DNA from: Carboxylicivirga litoralis
GTDB taxonomy: Bacteria > Bacteroidota > Bacteroidia > Bacteroidales > Marinilabiliaceae
Direction: 5' to 3'
Assembly (NCBI RefSeq): GCF_025499605.1
Contig: NZ_JAFMVC010000008.1
Coordinates: 62,001 to 126,000 of the forward strand
DNA length: 64,000 bases
Part shown: in pieces, positions 1 to 9,013 of the stretch
Layout: the number at the start of each line of letters is the position of its first letter
How positions within the stretch are numbered: the stretch's first letter is position 1
Notes under the pieces: generated by a model
What the model saw: only the letters and a program-made list of their open reading frames with translations
What the model was told of the DNA's origin: nothing
The model's database searches: none
Program-made: the position numbers and the translations under genes

Positions 1-615
1 GAAGGTGATTTAGCTTTAAATACTCAGGATTCTAAACAACGTATGTATACGGGAACCAATTACTCATACATCTATTCGATGGTGGAGGGTACTAAAACTG
101 TAATTAATATATTGCCAGAGGATCTAGAGGATTTTCAACAGATATTGGGAATCCAAACAAAGGCAGGAGAGCAGGAATTGAGGATTAGTGGCGTAGATGA
201 ATTAGGTGAGCAGTACGAAATTGTATTAGAAGATAAGCGAATGGATACTTTCACCACCATGACCAATGCATCGGTTTACGCATTTACAGCTGAAGAAGGT
301 GTCGACCATGAGCGTTTTGTGTTGCATTTTAAGACATCGAAAACGGAAGTGCCAACCGATATTGATGATATTCATTCAGAAGATGGAGCTGAAGTAAAAG
401 TATATGTGCAAAACGAGTCAAGCTTAAAAGTAACATGCGAATGGGATTTAAGAGATAAAACGATAGAGGTGTTTACCATTAGTGGTTCTTTAATGATGAA
501 CGATGAGTTTAGTGGCGAAGTATATGAAGCAGAGTTAAATGTTCAGCCAGGCATATACATTGTTAAGGTGTCGGGTGGTGAGCAGGTTTATCAGCAGAAG
601 GTATTTGTAAAGTGA
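1..615 (+). CDS. Secreted T9SS substrate, C-terminal fragment (5' end outside window)
   Basis: The frame is open from the first base to a TGA at 613-615 (204 visible codons), so this is the 3' end of a larger gene. The last about 80 residues form a type A T9SS sorting domain: they hold the beta-strand pattern ending GIYIVKVSGG and finish in KVFVK, as in the two neighbouring giant proteins. Such domains direct export through the outer membrane by the Por machinery and are cleaved off at the surface. The visible part aligns along its whole length with the end of the 1128-7019 product, and two DNA tracts are almost identical to it. The function of the missing N-terminal part cannot be judged. 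A strong terminator follows 25 bases downstream. Confidence 0.85.
   Translation, partial: EGDLALNTQDSKQRMYTGTNYSYIYSMVEGTKTVINILPEDLEDFQQILGIQTKAGEQELRISGVDELGEQYEIVLEDKRMDTFTTMTNASVYAFTAEEGVDHERFVLHFKTSKTEVPTDIDDIHSEDGAEVKVYVQNESSLKVTCEWDLRDKTIEVFTISGSLMMNDEFSGEVYEAELNVQPGIYIVKVSGGEQVYQQKVFVK
289..569 (+). repeat. Patchwork repeat shared with 6693-6973
   Basis: Bases 289-413 match 6693-6817 at 123 of 125 positions, and 494-569 match 6898-6973 at 76 of 76. The 80 bases between the two tracts match only at about 65 percent. The sharp change in identity inside one coding region suggests gene conversion between the two T9SS genes, not simple duplication. Confidence 0.85.
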
Positions 616-1127
616 CTTTAGTTGTTTAAAGTATATTTCAAAAGGCTCTCATTTGTGAGGGCCTTTTTATATATTGATATAGAAATAATAAAAAGGATGC
701 TTCTGCTGATACGCGGTCACAGAATTGGGTTCTAAGGCTAATATTACTTATAAAAGTGAATAATAAATTTAATTTAAAGGTTAGATGGAAGTCACACATC
801 TAGCCAACCCATATTTTATATCTCCGTATGTGGATTGTAAATCCGTTGTTTCATAGGGACATAATAGCCTTTTTATCACTGGTATTCGAACTAGTGTTTT
901 ATCACTATTAATTCTGGATAAAAAAGAATTACTACATCTATCCATCAGACGTTTGTCACTGGATAGTATTCAATTGTCAAATTTTTGAACTATAAAGTCT
1001 GGAAATCGTTATTTTTACGAACTTTTTTAAAATTGCTATACGTGGGGATTTATGGCATTATAACGCATGAATTGGAATAATTTAATCATCCATTTGTGTA
1101 TTAATCTGGAGTAAAAGGATAAAAAAA
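616..1127. other. Intergenic stretch, no gene seen
   Basis: After the terminator at 641-668 no convincing reading frame or RNA gene is visible. It contains three related words around TCACTGG (near 877, 900 and 957) and an imperfect palindrome CACTGGTATTCGAACTAGTG near 878. The promoter of the following large gene must lie here, perhaps near 1095-1105 (a weak CCATTTGTG box), but none is clear. Confidence 0.5.
641..668 (+). terminator. Rho-independent terminator
   Basis: An 11-bp stem (AAAGGCTCTCA with TGAGGGCCTTT, one G-U pair) closes a 4-nt loop and runs into five T residues. It ends the partial T9SS gene. Confidence 0.85.
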
Positions 1128-4100
1128 ATGAGATATTATTACATTGTAGTATTATTACTTCTGTTGGGGGCAGGAGTAAAAGGACAGAATCCATATGCCG
1201 ATGGAACTGTTATACCGGGAGGAACAAGTATAAATGCAAGATGGTCAATTGCTGCAGGAACATCTGTCAGCACGAACGGTCATTTTACCTCAAGTGCTGA
1301 TGGAACAGTCAGTGGCGATTTTACTGTTAATGGTAATTATACCCATACTGGTTGGACAAGAGACCGCTTCTTAAGTGGTTCGGTCGTTGAAATATTTGGA
1401 AACTTATACGCTAATCAAGAGTTAAGGGTTGCCAATGGAGCTACCCTCATCGTCCATGGCGATTTTTACAATTATGGAGGAGGATCCACCCGGTTAGCAG
1501 GGAATATTGTTGTGACAGGTGATGTTTACTTAAACAATACTAGCATTCGAAACACTGGTAATATTGTTGTTGGAGGTAATTTAACAATGTCAGGTGGAAG
1601 TAGCTCTTCGGGCGATATTTATGTGCTTGATCCAAGCGCCACCGTCAATGTCCCCGGCTGGATGGGGGTTAATACCGGAGATGAGGAAGATTTTATTAAT
1701 GATGAATCTGACAATACAGCTCTAAACGATGCCTTGGTAAAGGCAGGCTTAGCTACTAGTGTCGACGAACCGACGAATTTTACCTACACGAACCTGACTG
1801 ATGTGACAGTAGATTTAAGTTGGACAGCCAATGCAGATGGCGATGATGTGCTCATCACTGTTGCAACAAGTGATCTAACCATTAATCCGGTTGATGCCAC
1901 TATCTATTCAAATGGCGATAATATTGATGGTGCTACAGTGATATACACGGGTTCTGTGTCGCCTCAGCTTGGGGTTACTATTACAGCTGATGTGGATAAC
2001 TATTTTGCAATTTGGTCGGTTAATAGTACAGGTGAATATTCCCGGGCGGTAAAACTAACGGTAGATATGCTTTCTTCTTCAACTCCATTTTATGAGGATT
2101 TTGAAAATGGAAATGCAAATAGTTGGTCAATCGGTTCTAGCCGTGGTAATACATGGGCCATAGGAGGAGATGAAGCGTATATGGGGGGAAATGCTGCGTA
2201 TGTGAGTGAAGATGGTGCAACCGCAGGTTACGATGCCAATACTGGTTCAACTGGATGGGTTTCAATGGAGAAGACCATTGATTTATCATCGACTGACTAC
2301 AGTTCATTTAAAAGTTTAGAACTGTCTTTTTATTGGAAAGGAATATCTGAGCCAGGCTACGATGGCGGTATTGTTTATGAAAATCGTACTAACACATCCT
2401 TAACCAGTGACTTGGAGTTAGCCGGTCAGGAAGCCTGGAAAGAAAAAGTAATTGATATAACCGATTATCTAAACACCTCATTTGAGCTTGGTTTTTGGTT
2501 TTATTTCGATTGGAGTGTTGGGGAAAATCCTGCACTTTGTATTGATGAGGTGAGGATAACCGGTAGTGAAGTCGCTCGTCCTCAAAGCTTTTCTGGAGCT
2601 GCCACGTCCACTTCGCAAGTTGACCTGAATTGGGTGAAGAGTGTAGATAATGATGATGTAATAATCGCCTACTCTACTTTTGGCTCGATAGGCCGGCCCG
2701 AGAGCGGCCAGGCTTATACTGCTGGTGATTATTTAAGTGGTGGAGGCCAGGTGATATATGTCGGTTCTGCCAGTTCTTTTGCACATACCGGGAACTTTTC
2801 CGATGAAATAAGCTATTCAATCTGGTCGGTCAATAACGATATTTATTCATCTACATTATCAACAACAGTAAAGATACCAGTAGCATTGCCTTTCAGCGAA
2901 GGTTTTGAAAGCGATATAAGCGTTTGGGAGTTTAATGGAGGAACCGATAATGAGTGGGTAAGAGGTAAAGCAGAAGCAAGTACGGGTACACAATCAGCTT
3001 ATATTTCAAATGATTTGGGTATTTCAGCGGGTTATGATAATGGCGTTTATTCAGATACATACCTGGAGTTGGAGGCCGATTTAAGAAATTTCGAAACAAT
3101 CACGCTTAGCTTCGAATGGAAAGCAAATGGTAACTACAATCAGTCAGGTAGGGTCTATATTGATGGAGTACAACTCAATGGTTCCACAGATACTTATAAT
3201 ACCCGACGCTACTACGATCAAACGAGCTGGCAAAGCGAATCAATAACCTTAGACGGAACAAATGCTAATTACAACGGCATAAAAACAATTCGCTTTAGAT
3301 GGTATAATAATACAGGTGGATCCTCCCAAAACCCAGGTTTTTGTGTCGATAATTTTAAAATCACGGGTACGATTGCCGACCCCACTTCCTTTTCTGCAAC
3401 CAACCCAAATGATTTGTTCAATACTTTAAGTTGGGGAAAGAATGCTTATGACGATGAAGTATTAGTGATTTGGTCAAGCGATGGCGTATTTGGGACGCCT
3501 GAAGAGGGTGTCATTTATGACGAAGGAGATGTATTACCCGGTGGCGGGACTGTGCTGTTTATTGGCGATTTGTTAAGTTATGAGCACTCACCACTTAATT
3601 ACGGTTCAGTATATTATTACAAAGCTTTTTCGTCACGAAATGGTATTTATTCAACTGGTATAGAGGCTAGTGCAAATACACCAGCCAAAGTGTCCGTGTT
3701 ATTTGAAGACTGGGAAGATAACTCAGATGCTTATCCCGAATGGTCATCAAGCTATTCTAATATTGCTTCGGCATCATGGTTGTTAGGAGGAACAAATCTT
3801 GTTTCAGGTGGATCTCGTTCTGCTTACATAACAGCTGATGGTTCAACCGCAGGTTATGTTGAAAGTGGAGGAACGTATTGGGCTACATTATCAATAACAG
3901 TTGATTTAACCGATTTGCATACGGCCAATTTAACTTTTGACTGGTTGAGCCTGGGAAACCCAACTTATGACTATGGCTCGGTTTTTATAGGTTCTACGCA
4001 AATAGGACAAGAGTATTCTGGTGAAGGAACTAACTGGTCGAAGGAATCAATTAATCTGGATGCATTTGTAGGAAGTGTTCAAACGCTTGAATTTCGATGG

Positions 4101-7019
4101 AACAGTACGGGTTCTGCTTATTATCCACCGGCTTTTTGTATTGATAACATAGAAGTCGGCGGGATTTATGAACCAACATCAACTATTACCAACGGACAGA
4201 AATTAGCCACATCAGTTTCTTCAATTGCCAATACATTGGCAGATGCGATAGAAGTATTTTCTTTCGATCTAACCGATAAATCATCGCAGTATTTCGATAT
4301 TACACGACTTCAGCAATTGCGTATTAGTAAAGGTGCAACCAATACAATTGGTGATTGGAGCGATGCGTTGGCAGGGGCTAGGTTGTTTGGACCAGATATA
4401 CCAGCAGAAGGGATGGATGGTGTAATAACAAGTTCAGGAATCACGTTCACAGCAAGCGATATGATTCTATTGGAAACGCAGGATGCGCCGGAAACCTATT
4501 CTATCAAATTGTGGTTAAACGCCGATTTAAATAGCAATGGTATTAACGATGGTGATAGTTTTGATTTGGCCTTGGAAGGAAGTAATATGGTCACTGGTTT
4601 GGGAGATGATTTTATAAAAATTGACATGGTTGAGAGTGGAGCTATCCCTGTTTCGGTAATTGCCACCGAGCTGCGCTTTACTCAACAACCCTCTGCTAAT
4701 GCAACTATCAATTCTATTTTAGGACAAGTGCCCGAAGTGGCTGCTACTGATGCTAATGGTAATATCGATTTAAATTACTCAACCAACGTAGTAATGACGA
4801 ATGATGATGGCGCGAGTGGATCAATTGGTATGAGTAATGTAACTGTGTCGCCTGTCAATGGGGTGGCTTCTTTTGCTAATTTAACATTTACAGAAACTGG
4901 CGTAGTAACACTTAGCGCTACTTCCGGAAGCTGGACCTCCGATGTTTCTAACCAGGTGACGGTCGGTAATTATTGTCAGCCCGTTAATAATTCATCCGAT
5001 CGTTATATAACCAATGTCATCATAGAAAGTATTAATAATACCACAGGAGACGATGGTGGATATGCCGAATTTTTGGATCAGGTAACCAGTTTTGCTAAAG
5101 GAGAAACCTACAATATTAGTATAGGGGTGAGAAATAACACAGGAACAGGTTATGCTATTGTGTGGGTTGATTGGGATGGTGATGAAAACTTCGATAGTTC
5201 CGAAAGCTTTGCAATTGGAAGTACCAGTAATACGGGAAGTCGCGTTTTGATAGGGCAGATTATCGTTCCGCCAGGGGCTTTATCCGGGACTACAAGAATG
5301 CGAGTGCGCTTTACGCAAAGTAATAATACATCAACACCATGTAATGCTTTGAATGGAGAAACAGAAGATTATTCAATCGTTGTTGCTTCTGATGGATGGT
5401 TAGGACAAAACACAAATTGGAATGTCTCAAGTAACTGGTCCACAGGTTCAGTTCCTGATGGTGCGACTGATATTTATATTCCAGAGCATCCTTATTACAA
5501 CGATGCTTTCCCAATTATTGATGGAACTGCCAGTATGAATGATTTGGATATTTCGACAAACGCATCACTTACTATTATGAAAGGAAGTTTAGTGACGATA
5601 AATGGAGATGTCAATGTTCAGGGAGATTTTATCATTGAAAACACTAATACGCAGCCTACTTCTATTATTACTAATACAGCCGCCAGCATTACAGGCGATG
5701 TTACCGTTCGCTGGACCTACGATGAATTACATTGGTGGTTTACTGGGCATAGTATTTCAAACCCGACGATTGCTACCTACCAAGGTATCTTAGCAGATTT
5801 AAGCAACACTGGTAATAAATATGTGCTTTATGATTATACAGATGCTGGTAGCTTAGTTAACCTGGGCAGCACTGGTACTGAATTTAACCAGGGAGTCACT
5901 TCAGGTGAACGGATTCGGGGTTATCAGCTAAAAGTTTTGAATCCATCCACTGTAGTGGAGCACGTGGGTGCTTTAAACAATCAAGCATCCTATTCGAAAG
6001 AAGTGCAAAATGGCTGGCAAATAATTGCTAACCCATATCCGGCCTATTACCAGTTGCCTAAAGTAGCTGATGATAGCGGAGATTTTGCAGCGACAGAAGG
6101 AACGGTTTATGTGTCTGATTCTGACTCCAATGACGATAAGCAATTTTTAACGTATAGTGTATTTACAACCATTGCTGTACCTGAGACTTTTGATGGCGTG
6201 ATTGCGCCAAATCAGGCCTTTTATATCAAAACAAAAGATAGTGAGTATGATTCTGGTAAATTAATTACAATGGATGCAGCTAATCGTACGAATGCAAGCT
6301 CAACTCCAACATTAAAGTCAGTAAGTACAACGCCACAGAATCTTCTACGCTTTTATCTAAGTAATGAGCACGGCTTAACTGATGAAGCAGTCATTGCTTT
6401 ATTCCCTGAAGGAGATGTGGCATTAACAGATATGGATTCTAAACAACGTATGTACTCAGGTACCAACTACTCTTATATCTACTCAATTGTGGACGATACT
6501 AAAACAGTGATTAATGTTTTACCTGATGAGCTCAAGGATTATCAGCAAATATTAGGTGTTCAAACTAAAAAGGGAGAACAGCAATTACGCATAAGCGGAA
6601 TTGATGCCTTAAGTGTCGATTATAATATTGTATTGGAAGACAAAAAAGGTGTTTCAACTACATTGACTAATGACTTTGTTTATAATTTTACGGCTGAAGA
6701 AGGTGTCGACCATGAGCGTTTTGTATTGCATTTTAAGACATCGAAAACGGAAGTGCCAACCGATATTGATGATATTTATTCAGAAGATGGAGCTGAAGTA
6801 AAAGTATATGTGCAAAATGGATCATTCTTAAAGGTAAGCTGTGGATGGGATATACAGGAAAAGACCGTTGCGGTTTATACAGTTTCTGGTTCTCTGGTGA
6901 TGAACGATGAGTTTAGTGGCGAAGTATATGAAGCAGAGTTAAATGTTCAGCCAGGCATATACATTGTTAAGGTATCTGGGAGTAATCATCAATTCCAGGA
7001 AAAAGTGTTGATAAAGTAA
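1128..7019 (+). CDS. Giant multidomain secreted T9SS substrate (1963 aa)
   Basis: Residues 1-20 form a signal peptide (hydrophobic run then GVKGQ). The body has an N-terminal beta-rich region with G/N-rich repeats, then three modules resembling choice-of-anchor J/MAM-type beta-sandwiches starting near residues 318, 585 and 854. Each opens with an (F/Y)xEDFE-like motif. They alternate with fibronectin III-like segments carrying an L(S/N)W...DDEV pattern. Around residues 1281-1421 lies a GEVED domain (VDWDGDENFD, then NGETEDYSI). From about 1424 to the end it matches the last about 525 residues of the 3302-aa neighbour, finishing in a type A T9SS sorting domain. It probably acts as a cell-surface or released adhesin or binding protein; no catalytic motif is visible. 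The start is the only one that gives a signal peptide. Confidence 0.85.
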   Translation: MRYYYIVVLLLLLGAGVKGQNPYADGTVIPGGTSINARWSIAAGTSVSTNGHFTSSADGTVSGDFTVNGNYTHTGWTRDRFLSGSVVEIFGNLYANQELRVANGATLIVHGDFYNYGGGSTRLAGNIVVTGDVYLNNTSIRNTGNIVVGGNLTMSGGSSSSGDIYVLDPSATVNVPGWMGVNTGDEEDFINDESDNTALNDALVKAGLATSVDEPTNFTYTNLTDVTVDLSWTANADGDDVLITVATSDLTINPVDATIYSNGDNIDGATVIYTGSVSPQLGVTITADVDNYFAIWSVNSTGEYSRAVKLTVDMLSSSTPFYEDFENGNANSWSIGSSRGNTWAIGGDEAYMGGNAAYVSEDGATAGYDANTGSTGWVSMEKTIDLSSTDYSSFKSLELSFYWKGISEPGYDGGIVYENRTNTSLTSDLELAGQEAWKEKVIDITDYLNTSFELGFWFYFDWSVGENPALCIDEVRITGSEVARPQSFSGAATSTSQVDLNWVKSVDNDDVIIAYSTFGSIGRPESGQAYTAGDYLSGGGQVIYVGSASSFAHTGNFSDEISYSIWSVNNDIYSSTLSTTVKIPVALPFSEGFESDISVWEFNGGTDNEWVRGKAEASTGTQSAYISNDLGISAGYDNGVYSDTYLELEADLRNFETITLSFEWKANGNYNQSGRVYIDGVQLNGSTDTYNTRRYYDQTSWQSESITLDGTNANYNGIKTIRFRWYNNTGGSSQNPGFCVDNFKITGTIADPTSFSATNPNDLFNTLSWGKNAYDDEVLVIWSSDGVFGTPEEGVIYDEGDVLPGGGTVLFIGDLLSYEHSPLNYGSVYYYKAFSSRNGIYSTGIEASANTPAKVSVLFEDWEDNSDAYPEWSSSYSNIASASWLLGGTNLVSGGSRSAYITADGSTAGYVESGGTYWATLSITVDLTDLHTANLTFDWLSLGNPTYDYGSVFIGSTQIGQEYSGEGTNWSKESINLDAFVGSVQTLEFRWNSTGSAYYPPAFCIDNIEVGGIYEPTSTITNGQKLATSVSSIANTLADAIEVFSFDLTDKSSQYFDITRLQQLRISKGATNTIGDWSDALAGARLFGPDIPAEGMDGVITSSGITFTASDMILLETQDAPETYSIKLWLNADLNSNGINDGDSFDLALEGSNMVTGLGDDFIKIDMVESGAIPVSVIATELRFTQQPSANATINSILGQVPEVAATDANGNIDLNYSTNVVMTNDDGASGSIGMSNVTVSPVNGVASFANLTFTETGVVTLSATSGSWTSDVSNQVTVGNYCQPVNNSSDRYITNVIIESINNTTGDDGGYAEFLDQVTSFAKGETYNISIGVRNNTGTGYAIVWVDWDGDENFDSSESFAIGSTSNTGSRVLIGQIIVPPGALSGTTRMRVRFTQSNNTSTPCNALNGETEDYSIVVASDGWLGQNTNWNVSSNWSTGSVPDGATDIYIPEHPYYNDAFPIIDGTASMNDLDISTNASLTIMKGSLVTINGDVNVQGDFIIENTNTQPTSIITNTAASITGDVTVRWTYDELHWWFTGHSISNPTIATYQGILADLSNTGNKYVLYDYTDAGSLVNLGSTGTEFNQGVTSGERIRGYQLKVLNPSTVVEHVGALNNQASYSKEVQNGWQIIANPYPAYYQLPKVADDSGDFAATEGTVYVSDSDSNDDKQFLTYSVFTTIAVPETFDGVIAPNQAFYIKTKDSEYDSGKLITMDAANRTNASSTPTLKSVSTTPQNLLRFYLSNEHGLTDEAVIALFPEGDVALTDMDSKQRMYSGTNYSYIYSIVDDTKTVINVLPDELKDYQQILGVQTKKGEQQLRISGIDALSVDYNIVLEDKKGVSTTLTNDFVYNFTAEEGVDHERFVLHFKTSKTEVPTDIDDIYSEDGAEVKVYVQNGSFLKVSCGWDIQEKTVAVYTVSGSLVMNDEFSGEVYEAELNVQPGIYIVKVSGSNHQFQEKVLIK
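6693..6973 (+). repeat. Second copy of the patchwork repeat (partner 289-569)
   Basis: It covers the sorting-domain part of the 1963-aa gene. Two tracts (6693-6817 and 6898-6973) are almost identical to the upstream T9SS gene, and they are separated by 80 diverged bases. The third paralogue, ending at 18922, is much more diverged across the same region. Confidence 0.85.
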
Positions 7020-7040
7020 TTTGAATCAGATAAGATCAAT

Positions 7041-7073
7041 AGCCCGTTCATGCAAATGAGCGGGCTTTTTTTT
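7041..7073 (+). terminator. Rho-independent terminator
   Basis: AGCCCGTTCAT pairs with ATGAGCGGGCT (one G-U pair) around a 4-nt loop, followed by a run of eight T counted from the arm end. It lies 22 bases after the stop of the 1963-aa gene. Confidence 0.9.
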
Positions 7074-7082
7074 GAGTCGTTA

Positions 7083-7129
7083 ACGGATGATATCTTTACT
7101 GTTAGAATGCTAATAAAGATGTCATCCGT
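7083..7129. repeat. Intergenic hairpin, 16-bp arms and 15-nt loop (family member 1)
   Basis: ACGGATGATATCTTTA (7083-7098) is complementary to 7114-7129 with one wobble position. The loop is exactly 15 nt. The arm follows the pattern AMGGATNNNATCTTWA also seen at 21703-21749 and 27731-27785. It stands just after a normal terminator, so termination alone does not explain it. Confidence 0.75.
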
Positions 7130-7233
7130 ACAAATTGAGCATTTATATTCATAATATACTAGGAAAAGAGCGTATGTATCAGTCCGGTTCAACTAGCTAT
7201 CTGCTCCGTGCCAGGTTCGTACCAACAAGTCAC

Positions 7234-7312
7234 TAAACTCAGAGTAAACTCAGAGTAAAGTCATATTAAACTCAGATTAAATTCGACTATAGTTGAGTTT
7301 AACTTGACTTTA
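7234..7312. repeat. Five direct and two inverted 11-bp repeats around a palindromic centre
   Basis: Units of 11 bp (TAAACTCAGAG twice, then TAAAGTCATAT, TAAACTCAGAT and TAAATTCGACT) run head to tail from 7234 to 7288. After the palindrome ACTATAGT (7286-7293), two units in the opposite sense follow (7291-7301 and 7302-7312). An inverted 10-mer (TACCAACAAG at 7220-7229, its complement at 7362-7371) flanks the block. It lies ahead of the DUF6266-like gene. Confidence 0.75.
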
Positions 7313-7489
7313 GTATGTATTAAATATAACTTGAATATGTTTTTAAAGCGAGCCTGGTACCTTGTTGGTAATAAGCTGGTGCGAAATAAGTATAGTGCCT
7401 GTTCCTTATGTACCAGCTTGGCTATATCAGGCGTATTAAGATGTTGTAGTTACTTAAGTACTAATGTTAAATCATTATTCCAGACATTT

Positions 7490-8101
7490 ATGGCACAATT
7501 TAATATTAACGATGGTTCTTCAGGGAGAGTAGGCAATGTTATCACCTACCAGATGTATGGTAAAAGCTATATGCGCTCACTACCCGGGCAGTATAAAGAC
7601 AAGAAGTCGGAGAAGCAATTGGTACAACGACAAAAGATGCAGTTGGTCAATGCATTTCTGGGGCCATACAAAGATGTATTAAGAATAACTTTTCAAAAGG
7701 AAGCTGTTGGGCGTTCTGCTTTTATGGCTGCTAAATCTTATAACTTGCTAAATGCTATCGGCGGTGTCTATCCTGAGCAATACCTTGATTATACTAATGC
7801 GCGGGTGAGCCGGGGCTCTGTGCCACTGCCGGCAGAGGCAAGTGTTGAGCGCACAGAGGATGGCGTATTGTTTAAATGGAACGATAATGGGCTGGGTTAT
7901 GGCTCGGATACCTTATTGGTTATAGCCGGTTTGCACAGCCAATACGCTACTCGTTATAAACAAACTGGAGGAGAAAGGCGTGATGGATCCTATTTATGGA
8001 AAGTTAAGCTGAGTGAAGTTGAGCAATATGATTTTTGGCTGGTATTTCGCGATTACAAAGAAAGAGACTTTAGCAATAGTATGTGGCTGGGACTAAAATA
8101 A
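7490..8101 (+). CDS. DUF6266-like protein
   Basis: The 203-residue product starting MAQFNINDG resembles the DUF6266 family of Bacteroidota. Family hallmarks visible are the N-terminal G(S/R)xGNVITYQMYGKSYMRSLP segment, the SEKQLVQRQKMQLVNAFL helix, and a later beta-rich half with WNDNGLGYGSDT. The family has no known function, and no signal peptide or catalytic motif is visible. The start at 7490 is chosen because family similarity begins there; an in-frame ATG at 7304 would add 62 unrelated residues over repeats. It stands alone, convergent with the response regulator downstream. Reading-frame confidence is high and family assignment is fairly good. Confidence 0.75.
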   Translation: MAQFNINDGSSGRVGNVITYQMYGKSYMRSLPGQYKDKKSEKQLVQRQKMQLVNAFLGPYKDVLRITFQKEAVGRSAFMAAKSYNLLNAIGGVYPEQYLDYTNARVSRGSVPLPAEASVERTEDGVLFKWNDNGLGYGSDTLLVIAGLHSQYATRYKQTGGERRDGSYLWKVKLSEVEQYDFWLVFRDYKERDFSNSMWLGLK

Positions 8102-8237
8102 GTGCGTGGTCTGTTGTCGTAGAGTTATTTATGTCTTGATTAGTTAAGGGGCTGTTAAACTTTAAAAGATTGTACTCCAGAGTTTGTTGACTCCAATTTC
8201 TCGATTACCCAGTTTGTCAATTTATCAGTTTTCAACT

Positions 8238-8594
8238 CTATAACGGCAACACCTTGATGGCCTCTTTAAACTCTTCCAGCACAACTGGTTTTTTCAGAAA
8301 TGCTTTGGCACCGTAGTATTCGCAGGCACTAATGGTTTCCTCTTGAGAATCACCAGATACAATAACCACTGGAATCCCCATCCACTCTTCTTCCAGGTCT
8401 TCCAATATCGAAAAGCCATCTTTATGAGGCATGTGTAAATCCAATAAAACCAAGTCGGGTTGTTCGGCAACGATCTTTTTCCAGCCATCAACACCATCAT
8501 TGGCTTCCACCACTTCAACGTCATAGTTGCGCAACATACTTTTTAAAATCAGTCGGCTATCTGCCGCATCATCAACAATTAATATCTTCTTCAC
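8238..8594 (-). CDS. Single-domain response regulator (CheY-like receiver)
   Basis: The 118-residue protein is a bare receiver domain. Acidic residues D8 and D9, phospho-acceptor D52 (in LVLLDLHMP), S80 (VIVSGD) and K102-P103 (LKKPV) are all in place, so it should be phosphorylated and switch conformation. There is no output domain, so it probably works by binding a partner such as a kinase, phosphatase or motor-like component. No kinase lies next to it. It stands alone on the minus strand between the DUF6266-like gene and the upstream region of the giant T9SS gene. Confidence 0.9.
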   Translation of the reverse strand: MKKILIVDDAADSRLILKSMLRNYDVEVVEANDGVDGWKKIVAEQPDLVLLDLHMPHKDGFSILEDLEEEWMGIPVVIVSGDSQEETISACEYYGAKAFLKKPVVLEEFKEAIKVLPL

Positions 8595-9013
8595 GATTTA
8601 ATACATTTTGAGCATGATTAATAGTTAACTAACAAAGCAGTGAAGAAAATGGTTTATTCAAAATCATGATATATGCTTGAAAATTAGATTTATTTCTTCA
8701 TGAAATCACACTTGTCATGAATGAAAAGATCATCATATGCAGAACGCTGTCTAAATGGGTGGCAAAAATAGGTATGTGCTTTTTCCGTTTATCGAACAAA
8801 ATGAGCTGTTGGTCAAATATTTAAAATGGTAATGTCTTTGTTGTTGGCGTGTAAGTGGTTGAAAATAAACAGCTAGCTGTTATTGGAGGAATTAATGCTG
8901 ATAACCTAAGTACGTTATATCAGTATTTTATTACGTAATAATTATAATTTTGTGGCTCTTTAGGGCTTATACTAGGGGATCGCTAAGCCTTATAATAATT
9001 TCTAGACAAACTC
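8595..9013. other. Intergenic stretch between divergent genes
   Basis: It holds the upstream regions of the response regulator (minus) and the 3302-aa gene (plus). A candidate promoter lies at 8945-8952. A short hairpin (AGGGCTTA with TAAGCCT, about 8962-8992) sits in the predicted leader of the giant gene. No small gene or RNA is recognised. Confidence 0.5.
8945..8952 (+). promoter_or_regulatory. Candidate Bacteroidota -7 box for the giant T9SS gene
   Basis: TAATTTTG fits the TAnnTTTG consensus and lies 61 bases before the start codon. The expected -33 region is only T-rich, so support is modest. Confidence 0.4.

Larger units (their letters stand above)
7020..7489. other. Repeat-rich intergenic stretch
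   Basis: It holds the terminator, the 15-nt-loop hairpin and the 11-bp repeat block described separately. The reading frame of the next gene stays open leftwards to 7304. That extension (MTLVCIKYNLN...) is Cys- and Leu-rich, lies inside the repeat block and has no family resemblance, so it is treated as non-coding. Between 7340 and 7480, words such as GTACCAGCTTGGC and AGCTGGTGCG recur in both orientations. Confidence 0.5.

Noticed and set aside
875-900. TTCGAAC-containing stretch as part of a tRNA gene
   Set aside because: No acceptor stem, D-arm or anticodon arm can be drawn around it.
7304-7489. N-terminal extension of the DUF6266-like gene
   Set aside because: It is open in frame but overlaps the 11-bp repeat block, has atypical Cys/Leu-rich composition and no family resemblance; MAQFNINDG at 7490 is the better start.
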